NCBI RefSeq assembly: GCF_900176475.1
Contig: NZ_FWXX01000003.1
Span: 124,001-188,000, forward strand
Reading direction: 5' to 3'
DNA length: 64,000 nucleotides
DNA from: Tropicibacter naphthalenivorans
Lineage (GTDB): Bacteria; Pseudomonadota; Alphaproteobacteria; Rhodobacterales; Rhodobacteraceae
Positions 34,408-42,124 of this stretch are shown piece by piece (the first letter of the stretch is position 1; every line of letters begins with the position of its first letter). The notes beneath the pieces were generated by a model. The model worked only from the letters and a program-made list of their open reading frames with translations. It did no database searches and was not told the origin of the DNA. The position numbers were made by a program, and so were the translations under genes.

Positions 34408-34515
34408 AAAAAAATGCGGGAGGTTCGGCCAAGACCAGAACCCCCCGCGACCCCACGTGCTCCCAAAACACCACACGTGAAACGGTTTTATCGGTTCCAG
34501 CCTCCTGGCTGACTT
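34408..34515 (-). ncRNA. Candidate small RNA of about 108 nt
   Basis: A stretch without an ORF has its own promoter and terminator on the minus strand. The predicted RNA folds into three hairpins: CAGCC-AGGA-GGCTG (34511-34498), CACGTG arms with a 14-base loop (34479-34454), and an 11-bp terminator stem with one mismatch (34448-34416) followed by seven U (34414-34408). The AGGA loop is exposed purine sequence of Shine-Dalgarno type. I do not recognise the family. The other 190 bases towards 34217 look like the upstream region of the hypothetical gene. Confidence 0.6.
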
Positions 34516-34521
34516 GATTTG

Positions 34522-34550
34522 ACTGTAGCCCAGCCTGCGGCTGTGGACAA
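34522..34550 (-). promoter_or_regulatory. Promoter of the candidate sRNA
   Basis: On the minus strand TTGTCC (34550-34545) and TACAGT (34527-34522) are separated by 17 bases, a good sigma-70-type match. The start would fall near 34515, just before the first hairpin. Confidence 0.55.
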
Positions 34551-34592
34551 ATCTATTGTCTGTACAATTTCACTCAAACCCAAGCGGGCAAA

Positions 34593-34618
34593 GAAAAAGC
34601 CCCCAAAACCGGGGGCTC
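34593..34618 (-). terminator. Terminator after the DUF2853 gene
   Basis: On the minus strand AGCCCCC / GGGGGCT form a 7-bp stem followed by TTTTTCTTT, 25 bases past the stop codon. It separates this transcript from the candidate sRNA. Confidence 0.85.
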
Positions 34619-34642
34619 TGGCGCTGTTATCCAAGGGGCGTT

Positions 34643-34984
34643 TTAGCCGTAGACGGCTTCCTTGCGGAAATGCTTGGTCAGCATGTAGTAGACCACGGCG
34701 CGGTACTTGTTGCGCTCGGATTTGCCGTAGGTTTCGATCACAGAGTTGATCGCATCCATCAGTTCCGGACCATCGGACAGGCCCAGTTTTTTGATGAGGA
34801 AGTTGTTCTTGACGGTTTCCAGCTCGGCCTCTTGCGAGGACGCAACGGTGGACGCGTCAGCGTTGTAGATGGACGGGCCGCAGCCGATGGTGACCTTGGT
34901 CAGCAGGTCCATGTCCGGCTCCATGCCGCACTTGTTCTTCAGATCGTCCGCGTATTTTTCGATCAGCTCGTCACGTTTGCCCAT
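34643..34984 (-). CDS. DUF2853-family protein
   Basis: A 113-residue, mostly helical cytoplasmic protein. It begins with GKRDELIEKYADDLKNKC and ends with KYRAVVYYMLTKHFRKE, as DUF2853 proteins do. Codon choice is strongly biased to preferred codons, suggesting high expression. No function is known. It is monocistronic, with its own terminator and 130 upstream bases for a promoter. Confidence 0.85.
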   Translation of the reverse strand: MGKRDELIEKYADDLKNKCGMEPDMDLLTKVTIGCGPSIYNADASTVASSQEAELETVKNNFLIKKLGLSDGPELMDAINSVIETYGKSERNKYRAVVYYMLTKHFRKEAVYG

Positions 34985-35114
34985 GATCGGCTCCCTCGCT
35001 TTTTGTCGGGCCTACCGCCCCTTTGATGGTCTGTTTGACGGCGTTTCGCCCTCGGGGCACATCGTTAACCACTCTGCGCGGCGGGGCAATGGAAAAAGAC
35101 CGCTGCGATTCCCC

Positions 35115-36086
35115 TTAGCGGTGCTGGTCCAGTTCGGCCTGAATATCCGCAAGGGTCATGTCGCCGGGTTTCGCGCCCTTGGCCGCCAGCCGTTGCCCCA
35201 GCCGCACCATGGCGTCGTTCAGCGGGGTCGGCACGCCGTGCAGGCGGCCCAGCAAGGAAATCTCGCCGTTCATGTAATCCGTCTCGACCGAGCCTGTGTC
35301 GCGCAGCAGGCTTTGCGCGGTAGAGCCGCCCTGACGGCTCTCGCCGGGGACGTCCTTGACCTGCATGAACTCGGCGCGGCGCGGGTCGGTGCTGTTGGGC
35401 TCCCATGCGATGCCGGCGGCGGTGTAGACGGCCTCTGCCTCGGCTTGCAGGGGCTGGGTCATCTGCGCCAGCGCCGGGTCACGCCCGACAGCGGCCTGAA
35501 GGATATTCATCAGGTTCACCAAGAGCTTGCCATACTTGGCGCGCATCACATCGGCGCGGGCGTAGGCGGCAAAGCCAGAGGCGTCCAGCACAGCGGCCAG
35601 CGCCTCATCCGCCGCATCGACGCCGCTGGGATAGCGCCCGATATCGAGAATGCCAAAGCGCGGCGTGCCGTAGCTGACCACCTTGCCGGGTTCCAGATAG
35701 GTACCGGGCAGCATCACCGTGACCGCGTGGACATTGGGGAACACGCGCAGCGCAAGGCGTTCGTTTTCCACCCCGTTCTGAAAGCAAAAGATCGGCTGAT
35801 CGGTCACCCCCGCATCGCGCAGGTCGGCAAGCGCGGCGACCGTGTGCTGGGTCTTCATACACAACAGGATCGCGTCATCGGGGCGAAAGTCGATCTCGGA
35901 GGGGTGCGCAACGCAGGGCATCTGCACCACTTCGTCCACGTCGGGCGTGCGCAGACGCAGGCCTTTGTCCCGGATCGCCTGCAACTGTGCGCCGCGGGCA
36001 ATGCCCAGCACGTCTTGGCCTGCGCGCGCCAAGGCCGCCCCCACGACGCCGCCAATGGCGCCAACCCCGTACACGATGATCCGCAT
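35115..36086 (-). CDS. Ketopantoate reductase family (PanE/ApbA) dehydrogenase
   Basis: A 323-residue NADPH-dependent enzyme. The Rossmann start is IIVYGVGAIGGVVGAALARAG, and the catalytic lysine lies in RAKYGKLLVNLMN near residue 180. A late patch (ETDYMNGEISLLGRLHGVPTP) matches the conserved substrate loop with NGEI. PanE makes pantoate for CoA synthesis, but many genomes carry several paralogues with other substrates, so panE itself is not claimed. The ATG at 36086 follows GGGAGAAG; the 36131 frame is longer without need. Confidence 0.86.
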   Translation of the reverse strand: MRIIVYGVGAIGGVVGAALARAGQDVLGIARGAQLQAIRDKGLRLRTPDVDEVVQMPCVAHPSEIDFRPDDAILLCMKTQHTVAALADLRDAGVTDQPIFCFQNGVENERLALRVFPNVHAVTVMLPGTYLEPGKVVSYGTPRFGILDIGRYPSGVDAADEALAAVLDASGFAAYARADVMRAKYGKLLVNLMNILQAAVGRDPALAQMTQPLQAEAEAVYTAAGIAWEPNSTDPRRAEFMQVKDVPGESRQGGSTAQSLLRDTGSVETDYMNGEISLLGRLHGVPTPLNDAMVRLGQRLAAKGAKPGDMTLADIQAELDQHR

Positions 36087-36131
36087 AGTCTTCTCCCCTG
36101 TTTGGGGCGAGCTTACCCAGCGACCGGGCAA

Positions 36132-36163
36132 AGAAAAAGGCCGGGGAAACGTGTCCCCCGGCC
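36132..36163 (-). terminator. Terminator after ahcY
   Basis: On the minus strand an 8-bp stem GGCCGGGG/CCCCGGCC is followed by TTTTTCTTT, 23 bases beyond the ahcY stop codon. Confidence 0.88.
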
Positions 36164-36185
36164 CTGATCGTTTCTGGCGAAACGC

Positions 36186-37574
36186 TTAGTAGCGGTAATG
36201 CTCGGGCTTGAACGGACCCTCGGGCTTGACGCCGATGTACGCCGCCTGATCCGGCGACAGCGACGACAGTTTCACGCCGATCCGCTCCAGATGCAGACGG
36301 GCGACCTTTTCATCCAGATGCTTGGGCAGGATGTAGACGCCGTTTTCGTAGTTGTCGCCGTTGTTATACAGCTCCATCTGCGCCAGCACCTGGTTGGTGA
36401 AGGACGCGGACATCACGAACGACGGGTGGCCGGTGGCGTTGCCAAGGTTCAGCAAACGGCCTTCGGACAGCAGGATGATGCGCGCGCCCGAAGGCATCTC
36501 GATCATGTCCACCTGGTCCTTGATGTTGGTCCACTTGTGGTTCTTGAGCGCGGCAACCTGGATCTCGTTGTCGAAGTGGCCGATGTTGCCGACGATGGCC
36601 ATGTCCTTCATCTCGCGCATGTGCTCGATGCGGATCACGTCCTTGTTGCCGGTGGTGGTGATGAAGATGTCGGCCGAGGAAACGGCGTCTTCCAGCGTCA
36701 CAACCTCGAAGCCGTCCATCGCCGCTTGCAGCGCGCAGATCGGGTCGACTTCGGTGACTTTCACACGGGCACCCGCGCCGCGCAGCGAGGCCGCCGAGCC
36801 TTTGCCCACGTCGCCGTAACCGCAAACGACCGCAACCTTACCGGCCATCATGGTGTCGGTGGCGCGGCGGATGCCGTCGACCAGCGATTCCTTACAGCCG
36901 TACTTGTTGTCGAACTTGGACTTGGTGACCGAGTCGTTGACGTTGATCGCCGGGAAGGGCAGCTGGCCGTTCTTTTGCAGCTCGTACAGGCGGTGGACGC
37001 CGGTGGTGGTCTCTTCGGACACGCCGATGATCTGGTCGCGGGTCTTGGTGAACCAACCCGGCGAGGCCGCCATACGCTTGGCGATCTGCTTCTTGATGAC
37101 TTCTTCTTCTTCGGACTGCGGCACGGGGATGATGTCCTCGCCCGCTTCGGCACGTGCGCCCAGCAGAACGTATAGAGTCGCGTCGCCGCCATCGTCGAGG
37201 ATCATGTTGGGGCCGTCTTCGAACAAGAAGGACTTGTCCAGATAATCCCAATGCTCTTCCAGGCTTTGGCCCTTGATCGCGAAAACCGGGATGCCCGCCT
37301 GCGCGATGGCCGCCGCGGCGTGGTCCTGAGTCGAGAAGATGTTGCACGACGCCCAGCGCACATCCGCGCCCAGATACGCCAGCGTTTCGATCAGAACAGC
37401 CGTCTGGATGGTCATGTGCAGCGACCCGACGATGCGCGCGCCTTTCAGCGGCTTTTCTTCACCGTACTCGGCGCGAAGCGACATCAGGCCCGGCATTTCC
37501 GTTTCGGCAATGTCCAGTTCCTTGCGGCCAAAGTCGGCCAGAGCGATGTCCTTAACAATGTAGTCTGCGGCCAT
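36186..37574 (-). CDS. ahcY: Adenosylhomocysteinase
   Basis: A 462-residue NAD-containing enzyme that splits S-adenosylhomocysteine into adenosine and homocysteine, keeping SAM-dependent methylation running. Conserved parts are [19 protein letters not shown] at the start, the NAD site [15 protein letters not shown] near residue 250, [16 protein letters not shown] with catalytic Lys/Asp, and the C-terminal [13 protein letters not shown]. The ATG at 37574 with GGAGACGG is the start; a frame reaching 38165 is only read-through into the antisense of the FkbM gene. A structured leader precedes it. Confidence 0.97.
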   Translation of the reverse strand: MAADYIVKDIALADFGRKELDIAETEMPGLMSLRAEYGEEKPLKGARIVGSLHMTIQTAVLIETLAYLGADVRWASCNIFSTQDHAAAAIAQAGIPVFAIKGQSLEEHWDYLDKSFLFEDGPNMILDDGGDATLYVLLGARAEAGEDIIPVPQSEEEEVIKKQIAKRMAASPGWFTKTRDQIIGVSEETTTGVHRLYELQKNGQLPFPAINVNDSVTKSKFDNKYGCKESLVDGIRRATDTMMAGKVAVVCGYGDVGKGSAASLRGAGARVKVTEVDPICALQAAMDGFEVVTLEDAVSSADIFITTTGNKDVIRIEHMREMKDMAIVGNIGHFDNEIQVAALKNHKWTNIKDQVDMIEMPSGARIILLSEGRLLNLGNATGHPSFVMSASFTNQVLAQMELYNNGDNYENGVYILPKHLDEKVARLHLERIGVKLSSLSPDQAAYIGVKPEGPFKPEHYRY

Positions 37575-37582
37575 AAATCCGT

Positions 37583-37635
37583 CTCCAATGCTACCATAGC
37601 TTGCGCTTGGGGTATCATTCCTTTTGATAGCAAGC
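37583..37635 (-). promoter_or_regulatory. Structured 5' leader of ahcY (possible pseudoknot over the ribosome site)
   Basis: On the minus strand GCTTGC-TATCA (37635-37625) pairs with TGATA (37617-37613) and GCAAGC (37604-37599). An alternative fold is an H-type pseudoknot: TACC (37614-37611) with GGTA (37595-37592), and CCAA (37610-37607) with TTGG (37588-37585), which overlaps the GGAG ribosome site 8 bases before the ATG. The small SAM/SAH riboswitch of Rhodobacterales uses the same principle. Ligand control is inference. Confidence 0.45.
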
Positions 37636-37688
37636 AACGTGGATAAAATCCGCAGGCTAAGCGCAGCATTAAAGAGCAGAGCACCGAT

Positions 37689-38381
37689 ATGACCATTCCC
37701 GGCACACAGGCCACGAACCAATACGGGCGCTACCTGATCCCCAAGGGGCTGGAGGCGCGCCCCGCCGCGAAAAAGGCTTTGGCAGGCGCGGTTTACGAGC
37801 CGCAGACCATCGCCTTTATGCGCCGTCATGCGGGCGGCGGGGATGTGATCCATGCGGGCGCGTTCTTTGGCGATTTCATCCCGGCGCTGTGCGATGCCTT
37901 GGCCCCCGGCGCGCGACTGTGGGCTTTTGAGCCAAATCCGGGGAATTTTGCCGCTGCCCAAGAAACCATCGCCATGAACGATCTGGACAACGTGACGCTG
38001 ACCCACGCCGCGCTGTCGAACCGCGCCGGGCAGCTGCTGTTCAAGACCAGCGACGAGAGCGGCAAGCCCTTGGGCGGGCTGTCGCAGGTGGTCGATGCCC
38101 CCGGCCCCGGCGTCGAACCTGTGCCCGCCCAGATGCTCGATTTCGCCGTGCCGATGGACCGGCACGTCTCAATCCTGCAACTGGATGTGGAGGGCCACGA
38201 AAAGCAGGCGCTCAAGGGGGCGTATCACCTGATCAACCGCTGTCAGCCGATCCTGATCCTTGAGTATCTCGGGCAGCAGCGTTGGCTGAACCGGACCTTT
38301 CGGGACGTGCCTTACGTGCAGATCGGCAAGCTGCACGGGAATTTCGTGTATGTGCCTCAGGGCTCTGGCATCACGCTGTGA
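37689..38381 (+). CDS. FkbM-family methyltransferase
   Basis: A 230-residue class I methyltransferase. The FkbM pattern is seen in [19 protein letters not shown] (SAM site near residue 54), [16 protein letters not shown], and [17 protein letters not shown] near residue 162. Members methylate sugars or small alcohols, often in glycan pathways. It is divergent from ahcY across about 114 bases that hold the ahcY leader. Its substrate cannot be told. Confidence 0.88.
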   Translation: MTIPGTQATNQYGRYLIPKGLEARPAAKKALAGAVYEPQTIAFMRRHAGGGDVIHAGAFFGDFIPALCDALAPGARLWAFEPNPGNFAAAQETIAMNDLDNVTLTHAALSNRAGQLLFKTSDESGKPLGGLSQVVDAPGPGVEPVPAQMLDFAVPMDRHVSILQLDVEGHEKQALKGAYHLINRCQPILILEYLGQQRWLNRTFRDVPYVQIGKLHGNFVYVPQGSGITL

Positions 38382-38420
38382 CCTGTTGTTAGACAGTACC
38401 ATCAACCACAAGAGGCCCCC

Positions 38421-39014
38421 ATGGCGAAAACTCCGCGCGCTTGGCAACGGATGCTGTCCGGTCGCAGGCTGGACCTGCTGGACCCCACCCCGATGGACAT
38501 CGAGGTCGAGGATATCGCGCATGGCCTTGCCTTTGTGGCGCGGTGGAACGGGCAGACGCAGGGCGATTTCGCCTATTCCGTCGCGGAACATTCGCTGCTG
38601 GTCGAAGAGATCTTTGGCCGCATGGTGCCCAAGGCGACCCCGGCGCACAGGCTGATGGCACTACTGCATGACGCGCCCGAATACGTGATCGGCGACATGA
38701 TTTCCCCGGTCAAGAACGCCGTCGGGCCCGCTTATGAAGAGCTGGACAAGCGGCTGATCGCGGCGATCCACATCCGCTTTGGCTTGCCCGCCGTGACGCC
38801 GGTGCGCCTGAAAAAGCAGATCAAGAAGGCCGATCTGGTCAGCGCCTGGATGGAAGCGGTGCAGATCGCGGGCTTTGGCCCTGCCGAGGCTGACAAGCTG
38901 TTTGGTGCGCCCGATGCCGCTCTGATCGAGGGGCTCGACATCCGGTTGCGCGCCCCAAAAGAGGTGCGCCGCGATTACCTGGCGCGCCACGCGGACCTGC
39001 TGGCGCAGCTGTGA
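38421..39014 (+). CDS. HD-domain phosphohydrolase (YfbR-like)
   Basis: A 197-residue HD hydrolase. The first metal histidine lies in SVAEHSLLVEEI, the HD pair in LMALLHDAPEYVIGD near residue 78, and the last aspartate in KKADLVSAWMEA. This HD arrangement matches YfbR, a 5'-deoxynucleotidase, and related enzymes. An AGAGG ribosome site precedes the ATG. It follows the FkbM gene after 39 bases and may be co-transcribed. Confidence 0.82.
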   Translation: MAKTPRAWQRMLSGRRLDLLDPTPMDIEVEDIAHGLAFVARWNGQTQGDFAYSVAEHSLLVEEIFGRMVPKATPAHRLMALLHDAPEYVIGDMISPVKNAVGPAYEELDKRLIAAIHIRFGLPAVTPVRLKKQIKKADLVSAWMEAVQIAGFGPAEADKLFGAPDAALIEGLDIRLRAPKEVRRDYLARHADLLAQL

Positions 39015-39153
39015 TCCAGATCACAGTCAAAGGCAATTGAGCGGCTTTTCCTAAAATTTGGAAACAATCTGCCGCATTTACGCCCCAATCCGCTGCGAAA
39101 CCCAAGCCAAGCACCGAACGAAAGATTCGGCGGAAGAGCCAGGAGTTTTGTAG

Positions 39154-39876
39154 ATGTTTCCTTCTAAGATTATTGCTTTGACCCTTTGTGTGGCCGTCAC
39201 CAGCGGCTGTTCCACCCTGACGCCCAGCGTTACCCGCACCGATACGGCCGCTTTGACCGCAACGCAGGTCGCCCCCGGCCAGCGCGATGCGCAAATGCTG
39301 AAACAAACCGCCGCGCTCGAGGCCGCGACCCGTGATCTGGTCCGCAAAAGCACCGTGCAGGGCGCCGCCATCGGCGCGGTTGCGGGCTGCGGGCTGGCGG
39401 CGGTGACCGGCGCGGGCAAGAACCAGTGCCTCGGCGGCGCTTTGGCGGGCGGCGTGGTTGGCGCGGTCGTCGGCAACGCCCGCGGCAAGGCGCAGGTCGA
39501 AAAGCGGGTCGAGATCGTGTCGCTGTCGCGCGTGATGCCGTCTTTGCGGGATGCGGATGCGCAGATGAGCCTCGTGGGGCAAAACCTGCCGCAGATGCTG
39601 GCCGCGCAAGACGCCGAGATCGCCGCGCTGGACAGCCAGCTGGCCACCGGCCAGATCACCCGCGCAGCGCACGCCGCCCGCGTCGGTGAAATCCGCGAGG
39701 TTCGTGAAACAATCGCCGCCTCGCTTGATCTGAGCGCCGAACAGGCCCGCGAAGCGCACAACGCCCTGAAAGGGGCCGACGCGCAGGGCCAAGATGGTCT
39801 GGCGTGGTATCTGTTCAAAGCGCAAAAGCTTGAAAAACAGGCAGTTTCCGCCCGCGGGGCGATCTCTTTGCTGTGA
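39154..39876 (+). CDS. Lipoprotein with glycine-zipper segment
   Basis: A 240-residue outer- or inner-membrane lipoprotein with lipobox SGCS (Cys19). A glycine-zipper segment with AAIGAVAGCGLAAVTGAG and GGALAGGVVGAVVGNARG spans about residues 70-110. The C-terminal 120 residues, including GQDGLAWYLFKAQKLEKQ, resemble the next gene. AGGAG lies 9 bases before the ATG. Glycine-zipper lipoproteins often anchor to membranes or oligomerise; the precise role is unknown. Confidence 0.8.
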   Translation: MFPSKIIALTLCVAVTSGCSTLTPSVTRTDTAALTATQVAPGQRDAQMLKQTAALEAATRDLVRKSTVQGAAIGAVAGCGLAAVTGAGKNQCLGGALAGGVVGAVVGNARGKAQVEKRVEIVSLSRVMPSLRDADAQMSLVGQNLPQMLAAQDAEIAALDSQLATGQITRAAHAARVGEIREVRETIAASLDLSAEQAREAHNALKGADAQGQDGLAWYLFKAQKLEKQAVSARGAISLL

Positions 39877-39914
39877 TTTCCGTTAACGCTTTTTTAACAA
39901 AGCGGAACAAACCC

Positions 39915-39948
39915 GCACCCTTGTGACCTTTCGACAACAAAAGGGTGC
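39915..39948. repeat. Inverted repeat between the two lipoprotein genes
   Basis: GCACCCTT (39915-39922) and AAGGGTGC (39941-39948) are perfect 8-bp arms. No T-run follows, so it is more likely an mRNA hairpin or operator than a terminator. The gap of 161 bases around it also holds TTAAC-rich sequence. Confidence 0.4.
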
Positions 39949-40037
39949 CCCAAGGTAAGGCAGGAAGCAGTATGCCCCATTCTTGCCTTATTTCACGCCC
40001 ACGTTTGGGGCCAGTTTTCGTAAAAATGAGGTCTGCT

Positions 40038-40727
40038 ATGTCTCGGTCTCACTATGTACTTGTTACCTTGTTGGCCCTTAGCGTTGCCGGTTGTGGCCGC
40101 GCCCCAGAGTCGATTGGCGCATCGCGCCACCAGAACTTTCTGCTGGATGCGCCCGTCGCGGACGCCTTTTGGCAGGAAACCCAACTGACCAAGGATGCCA
40201 TCGCGCTAGAGGATATGATCCGCGAGATGACCGCCGCCGCGCGCAAGGGCGAGCCGGCGAAATGTGATGGCACATCGCTGTCCGACCCCAGCTTTGCCGG
40301 GTGCTCGGAAAGCCAGCTCAAGGGGCGTCTGCTGGGCGCTTTGCCCTTTGGCAGCAAGGAAGTGGATTCCGATAGCCTGTCCCCGGCGATGGCCGATGTC
40401 TTTACCCAGCTCGAAGCGGTGGACGACGGGATTGACCAGCTTTTGATCGCCCAGCGCGCCGAAACCGTGCGCCTGCGTCAGGAAATGACCCAAGGTGTGA
40501 TCACAGAGCAGGTGTTCAACGCGCGGCTGGCCGAAATGGCCGACAATCGTCGCACCGTGGCCGATACGCTGGCGCTTGGGACGGATCGCGCGGCCAAGGC
40601 GCGGCTGATGCTGACCCGCGCGCAAGGCAAAGGGCAGGACGGGCTGTCGTGGTACGTCGCGTCCATGAAACAGGTCGAAGAGACCACCCGCGCAGGCCAA
40701 GCGCGCCTGATGGCGGCAGAGGGTTAA
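40038..40727 (+). CDS. Lipoprotein related to the preceding one
   Basis: A 229-residue lipoprotein with lipobox AGCG (Cys18 from the ATG at 40038). GAGG lies 7 bases before this ATG, which is preferred over the ATG at 40026 and the frame from 39945. The C-terminal half aligns by eye with the previous gene: acidic helices, TQGVITEQVFNARLAEMADN against TGQITRAAHAARVGEI, and GQDGLSWYVASMKQVEE against GQDGLAWYLFKAQKLEK. It lacks the glycine zipper. The pair looks like a duplication followed by loss or gain of the zipper. Confidence 0.8.
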   Translation: MSRSHYVLVTLLALSVAGCGRAPESIGASRHQNFLLDAPVADAFWQETQLTKDAIALEDMIREMTAAARKGEPAKCDGTSLSDPSFAGCSESQLKGRLLGALPFGSKEVDSDSLSPAMADVFTQLEAVDDGIDQLLIAQRAETVRLRQEMTQGVITEQVFNARLAEMADNRRTVADTLALGTDRAAKARLMLTRAQGKGQDGLSWYVASMKQVEETTRAGQARLMAAEG

Positions 40728-40754
40728 ACCCCTGCCTTTCATGGGAAAACTGGC

Positions 40755-41309
40755 TTAGCGCGGGCTGCGCTTGGCCAGGATACGCTGCAAGGTGCGGCGG
40801 TGCATGTTCAGACGCCGCGCCGTTTCAGACACGTTGCGATCACACAGTTCATAGACGCGCTGGATATGTTCCCAACGGACGCGATCGGCGCTCATGGGGT
40901 TTTCCGGCGGCGGGGGCAGATCATCGCCCTTGGCCAACAGCGCGTTGGTGATGTCGGTGGCATCCGCAGGCTTGGACAGGTAGTCCGTCGCGCCGATCTT
41001 GACCGCCGCCACCGCCGTGGCAATCGCGCCATAGCCGGTCAGCACAACGATACGGCTGTCGGGGCGCTTTTCGCGCAGCACTTCGACCACGTCCAGGCCG
41101 TTGCCGTCCTCTAGCCGAAGGTCCACCACCGCGTAGGCCGGGGGGCGCGCCGTGGCGACAGCGGTGCCAGCGGCCACCGATCCGGCCATCTCGACGTCGA
41201 AACCGCGCTTTTCCATCGCCTTGGCAAGGCGGCGCAGGAACGGTTCGTCATCGTCCACCAACAGCAGCGACTTGTCTTCGCCCAGTTCATCGAAGTTCTG
41301 TTCCGCCAA
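40755..41309 (-). CDS. regA: RegA/PrrA/ActR response regulator
   Basis: A 184-residue redox response regulator paired with RegB. The receiver has LLVDDDEPF, the phospho-acceptor Asp63 in VVDLRLEDGNG, and Thr/Lys in VVLTGYG and LSKPAD. The Fis-type DNA-binding end reads CDRNVSETARRLNMHRRTLQ. The start is a TTG at 41309 with GGGAGGTAAG upstream; it gives the MAEQNFDELGED start expected for RegA. It lies beyond senC on the minus strand, the standard regB/senC/regA arrangement. Confidence 0.96.
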   Translation of the reverse strand: MAEQNFDELGEDKSLLLVDDDEPFLRRLAKAMEKRGFDVEMAGSVAAGTAVATARPPAYAVVDLRLEDGNGLDVVEVLREKRPDSRIVVLTGYGAIATAVAAVKIGATDYLSKPADATDITNALLAKGDDLPPPPENPMSADRVRWEHIQRVYELCDRNVSETARRLNMHRRTLQRILAKRSPR

Positions 41310-41405
41310 AGGCTTACCTCCCGCCCATTCGCTTCGCGTGGGAGGCAGTATTAACCCTCAGCCAACCTGCGGTCAAATCCATATAAAGTCGGCCCCTGCG
41401 CGGGG

Positions 41406-42038
41406 TTACATGGCATCCATAAAGCACGCGACGCGGTCGGCCATCTGCTCGGGCGTGACCTCGCGGCGGAAGTATTCGACGAACCCCTGTTCCGGCAGGA
41501 CGAGGTAGGTAAAGGTCGAATGATCCACGAGGTAATACTCGGGGTCGCCATCCTGTTTCTTGTAATAGGTACGATAGGCTTGGCTGGCGGCTTTGACCTG
41601 TTCCGCCGAGCCGGTCAGGCCGATCATCCGCTCGTGCAGGTTCTCGGCGAACTCCCCCACCTGCTTGGGCGTGTCGCGTTCCGGGTCGATCGAGATGAAC
41701 ACCGGAGTCACGCTCTTACCGCGCTCTGCCAGGATATCCACGGCCTCGACGTTGCGGGCGGTGTCAAAGGGGCAGACATCGGGGCAGAAGGTATAGCCAA
41801 AATACAGCAGCGACGGCTCTGTGATCACATCGGTGTCGGTGACGGTCACGCCATCCTTGTTCACCAGCTCGAACGGCCCCCCCAGATCGCCTGCAACCGC
41901 GCCCTGACGGCAATCATCGAACGGGTCGCCGCTGCTGCGCCCCAGCAGCGTGTCCAGCAACCCCGCCGAGGCGGCAAAGCTGCCCGCGAGGAAAACGGCC
42001 ACCGTGCCGATGGCGATCCGGGAAAAGAGTTTGGACAT
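41406..42038 (-). CDS. senC: SenC/PrrC (SCO1-family) copper chaperone
   Basis: A 210-residue periplasmic protein anchored by an N-terminal membrane segment. The copper site is CPDVC (Cys85, Cys89) and His173 in LVDHSTFTYLV. SCO proteins deliver copper to cytochrome c oxidase and take part in redox signalling with RegB. The ATG at 42038 has AGGAGG 6 bases upstream; a GTG just before is less likely. It is divergent from regB across 86 bases and upstream of regA on the same strand. Confidence 0.96.
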   Translation of the reverse strand: MSKLFSRIAIGTVAVFLAGSFAASAGLLDTLLGRSSGDPFDDCRQGAVAGDLGGPFELVNKDGVTVTDTDVITEPSLLYFGYTFCPDVCPFDTARNVEAVDILAERGKSVTPVFISIDPERDTPKQVGEFAENLHERMIGLTGSAEQVKAASQAYRTYYKKQDGDPEYYLVDHSTFTYLVLPEQGFVEYFRREVTPEQMADRVACFMDAM

Positions 42039-42124
42039 CACGTGCCTCCTGCGTACAGCTTGGTGAGCGGGTGCCTATCAGGTAACAATCCTCTGGCCCA
42101 GAACAACAGGACAGAAACGCGCAG

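Noticed and set aside
37575-38165. N-terminal extension of ahcY to 659 residues
   Set aside because: It is antisense to the FkbM gene and is not needed; AhcY proteins start at [13 protein letters not shown] and the ATG at 37574 has a ribosome site.
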